Below, in pieces: positions 63,675 to 64,000 of a stretch of 64,000 bases of DNA (position 1 is the first letter of the stretch; each line of letters opens with the position of its first letter). The notes beneath the pieces were generated by a model that was not told the DNA's origin, did not search any database, and was given only the letters and a program-made list of their open reading frames with translations. The position numbers and the translations under genes are program-made. Origin of the DNA: Melioribacter sp051488665 (GTDB lineage Bacteria; Bacteroidota; Ignavibacteria; Ignavibacteriales; Melioribacteraceae); the NCBI RefSeq assembly GCF_051488665.1, contig NZ_JBPSEG010000013.1:1-64000 (forward strand), in the 5' to 3' direction.

Positions 63675-64000
63675 TTATACGGATATTTCCGCAATCATTT
63701 CGATTTCAACGGGCGCATTGATCGGTAATTCGTTGACGCCGACAGCGCTGCGCGCATGTTTGCCTTTATCGCCGAATAAATCAATTAAAAATTCCGACGC
63801 TCCGTTTGCCACTTTCGGCTGCCCGGTGAAATTATCGGAGGAATTAACGAACACAGTAATTTTGACAATCTTTTTGATTTTATCGAGACTCCCGATTTCC
63901 GCTTTGATTACGCTGAGACAATTTAGAGCCGCAATTTTCGCGCACTCGGCGGCTTTTTCTTCCGTTACATCCGCGCCTACCTTTCCTTCGGCTAATAATT
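63675..64000 (-). CDS. RidA-family protein, 3' part only
   Basis: The gene is cut by the window end. The visible 108 codons (stop TAA at 63677-63675) encode the C-terminal part of a RidA/YjgF-like protein: KIVKITVFVNSSDNFTGQP, NGASEFLIDLFGDKGKHARS and VGVNELPINAPVEIEMIAEI. RidA removes reactive enamine/imine intermediates. The N-terminal LLAEGKVGADVT segment fits the longer (about 150-residue) branch of the family, whose function is less clear. Confidence 0.88.
   Translation of the reverse strand, partial: LLAEGKVGADVTEEKAAECAKIAALNCLSVIKAEIGSLDKIKKIVKITVFVNSSDNFTGQPKVANGASEFLIDLFGDKGKHARSAVGVNELPINAPVEIEMIAEISV

Overview
The window looks like chromosome of a free-living, polysaccharide-degrading bacterium of the Bacteroidota/Chlorobiota/Ignavibacteriota group, and a Melioribacter- or Ignavibacterium-like member fits best. 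The reasons are three proteins with Por-secretion (T9SS) C-terminal sorting domains of the NYPNPFNP type, a PorV/PorQ-family protein, a large carboxypeptidase-regulatory/TonB receptor without a SusD partner, an atpDC pair separated from the other ATP synthase genes, and AT-rich, moderate-GC DNA. The taxonomic placement is inference. No phage, transposase or CRISPR array was seen.

Region by region. 1-1.5 kb (+): a small unknown gene, an IscA/ErpA-type Fe-S carrier and a Mn-type superoxide dismutase with two plausible starts, closed by a strong hairpin terminator. 1.5-3.3 kb (-): atpC and atpD. 3.3-4.3 kb: a scarred locus with an intact tRNA-Leu(CAA), a small GIY-YIG gene, a partial tandem duplication of both, and a six-unit 20-bp repeat array inserted in the duplicated tRNA remnant. 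4.3-10.5 kb: housekeeping genes (esterase-like protein, SPOR protein, acyl-CoA synthetase, PepD, YchF, ClpS).

10.6-49.7 kb (-) is one large pectin and uronate catabolic region in three blocks. (i) 10.6-32.2 kb encodes the extracytoplasmic machinery: a T9SS beta-helix protein, two T9SS PL1 pectate lyases, GH43, a TonB receptor, an FN3 surface-type protein, a PorV-like protein, a GH105 lipoprotein, GH28, a PL10-like lyase and a pectin methylesterase. (ii) 32.3-37.6 kb encodes KduI, KduD, a TonB_C-ThuA fusion lipoprotein, an aldo/keto reductase, a DlgD-like reductase and a ThuA protein. (iii) 37.9-49.7 kb encodes ExuT, UxaC, UxaE, KdgA, an SDR fructuronate reductase, KdgK, a LarA homologue, 6-phosphogluconate dehydrogenase and transketolase. 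All three blocks have a related CG-centred operator-like sequence at their heads, so they probably form one regulon.

In working order: secreted lyases cut pectin outside the cell, fragments enter through the TonB receptor, periplasmic CE8/PL10/GH28/GH105 enzymes reduce them to monomers, KduI/KduD process unsaturated uronate, and UxaC-UxaE-UxuB process galacturonate. KdgK and KdgA then make pyruvate and glyceraldehyde-3-phosphate. No mannonate dehydratase (UxuA) lies in the window. Instead a LarA-family nickel epimerase sits directly before gnd and tkt, which suggests a possible mannonate-to-gluconate shunt into the pentose phosphate pathway. This is the most interesting metabolic hypothesis here.

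49.8-64 kb holds ordinary genes: a PhoR/PhoB-like pair, a Gfo/Idh oxidoreductase, dxs, xseA/xseB, a secreted protein, surE, a VWA membrane protein, a ComF-like protein, argS, rsfS, a LytR_C protein, a small secreted protein, and a RidA-family gene cut by the window edge.
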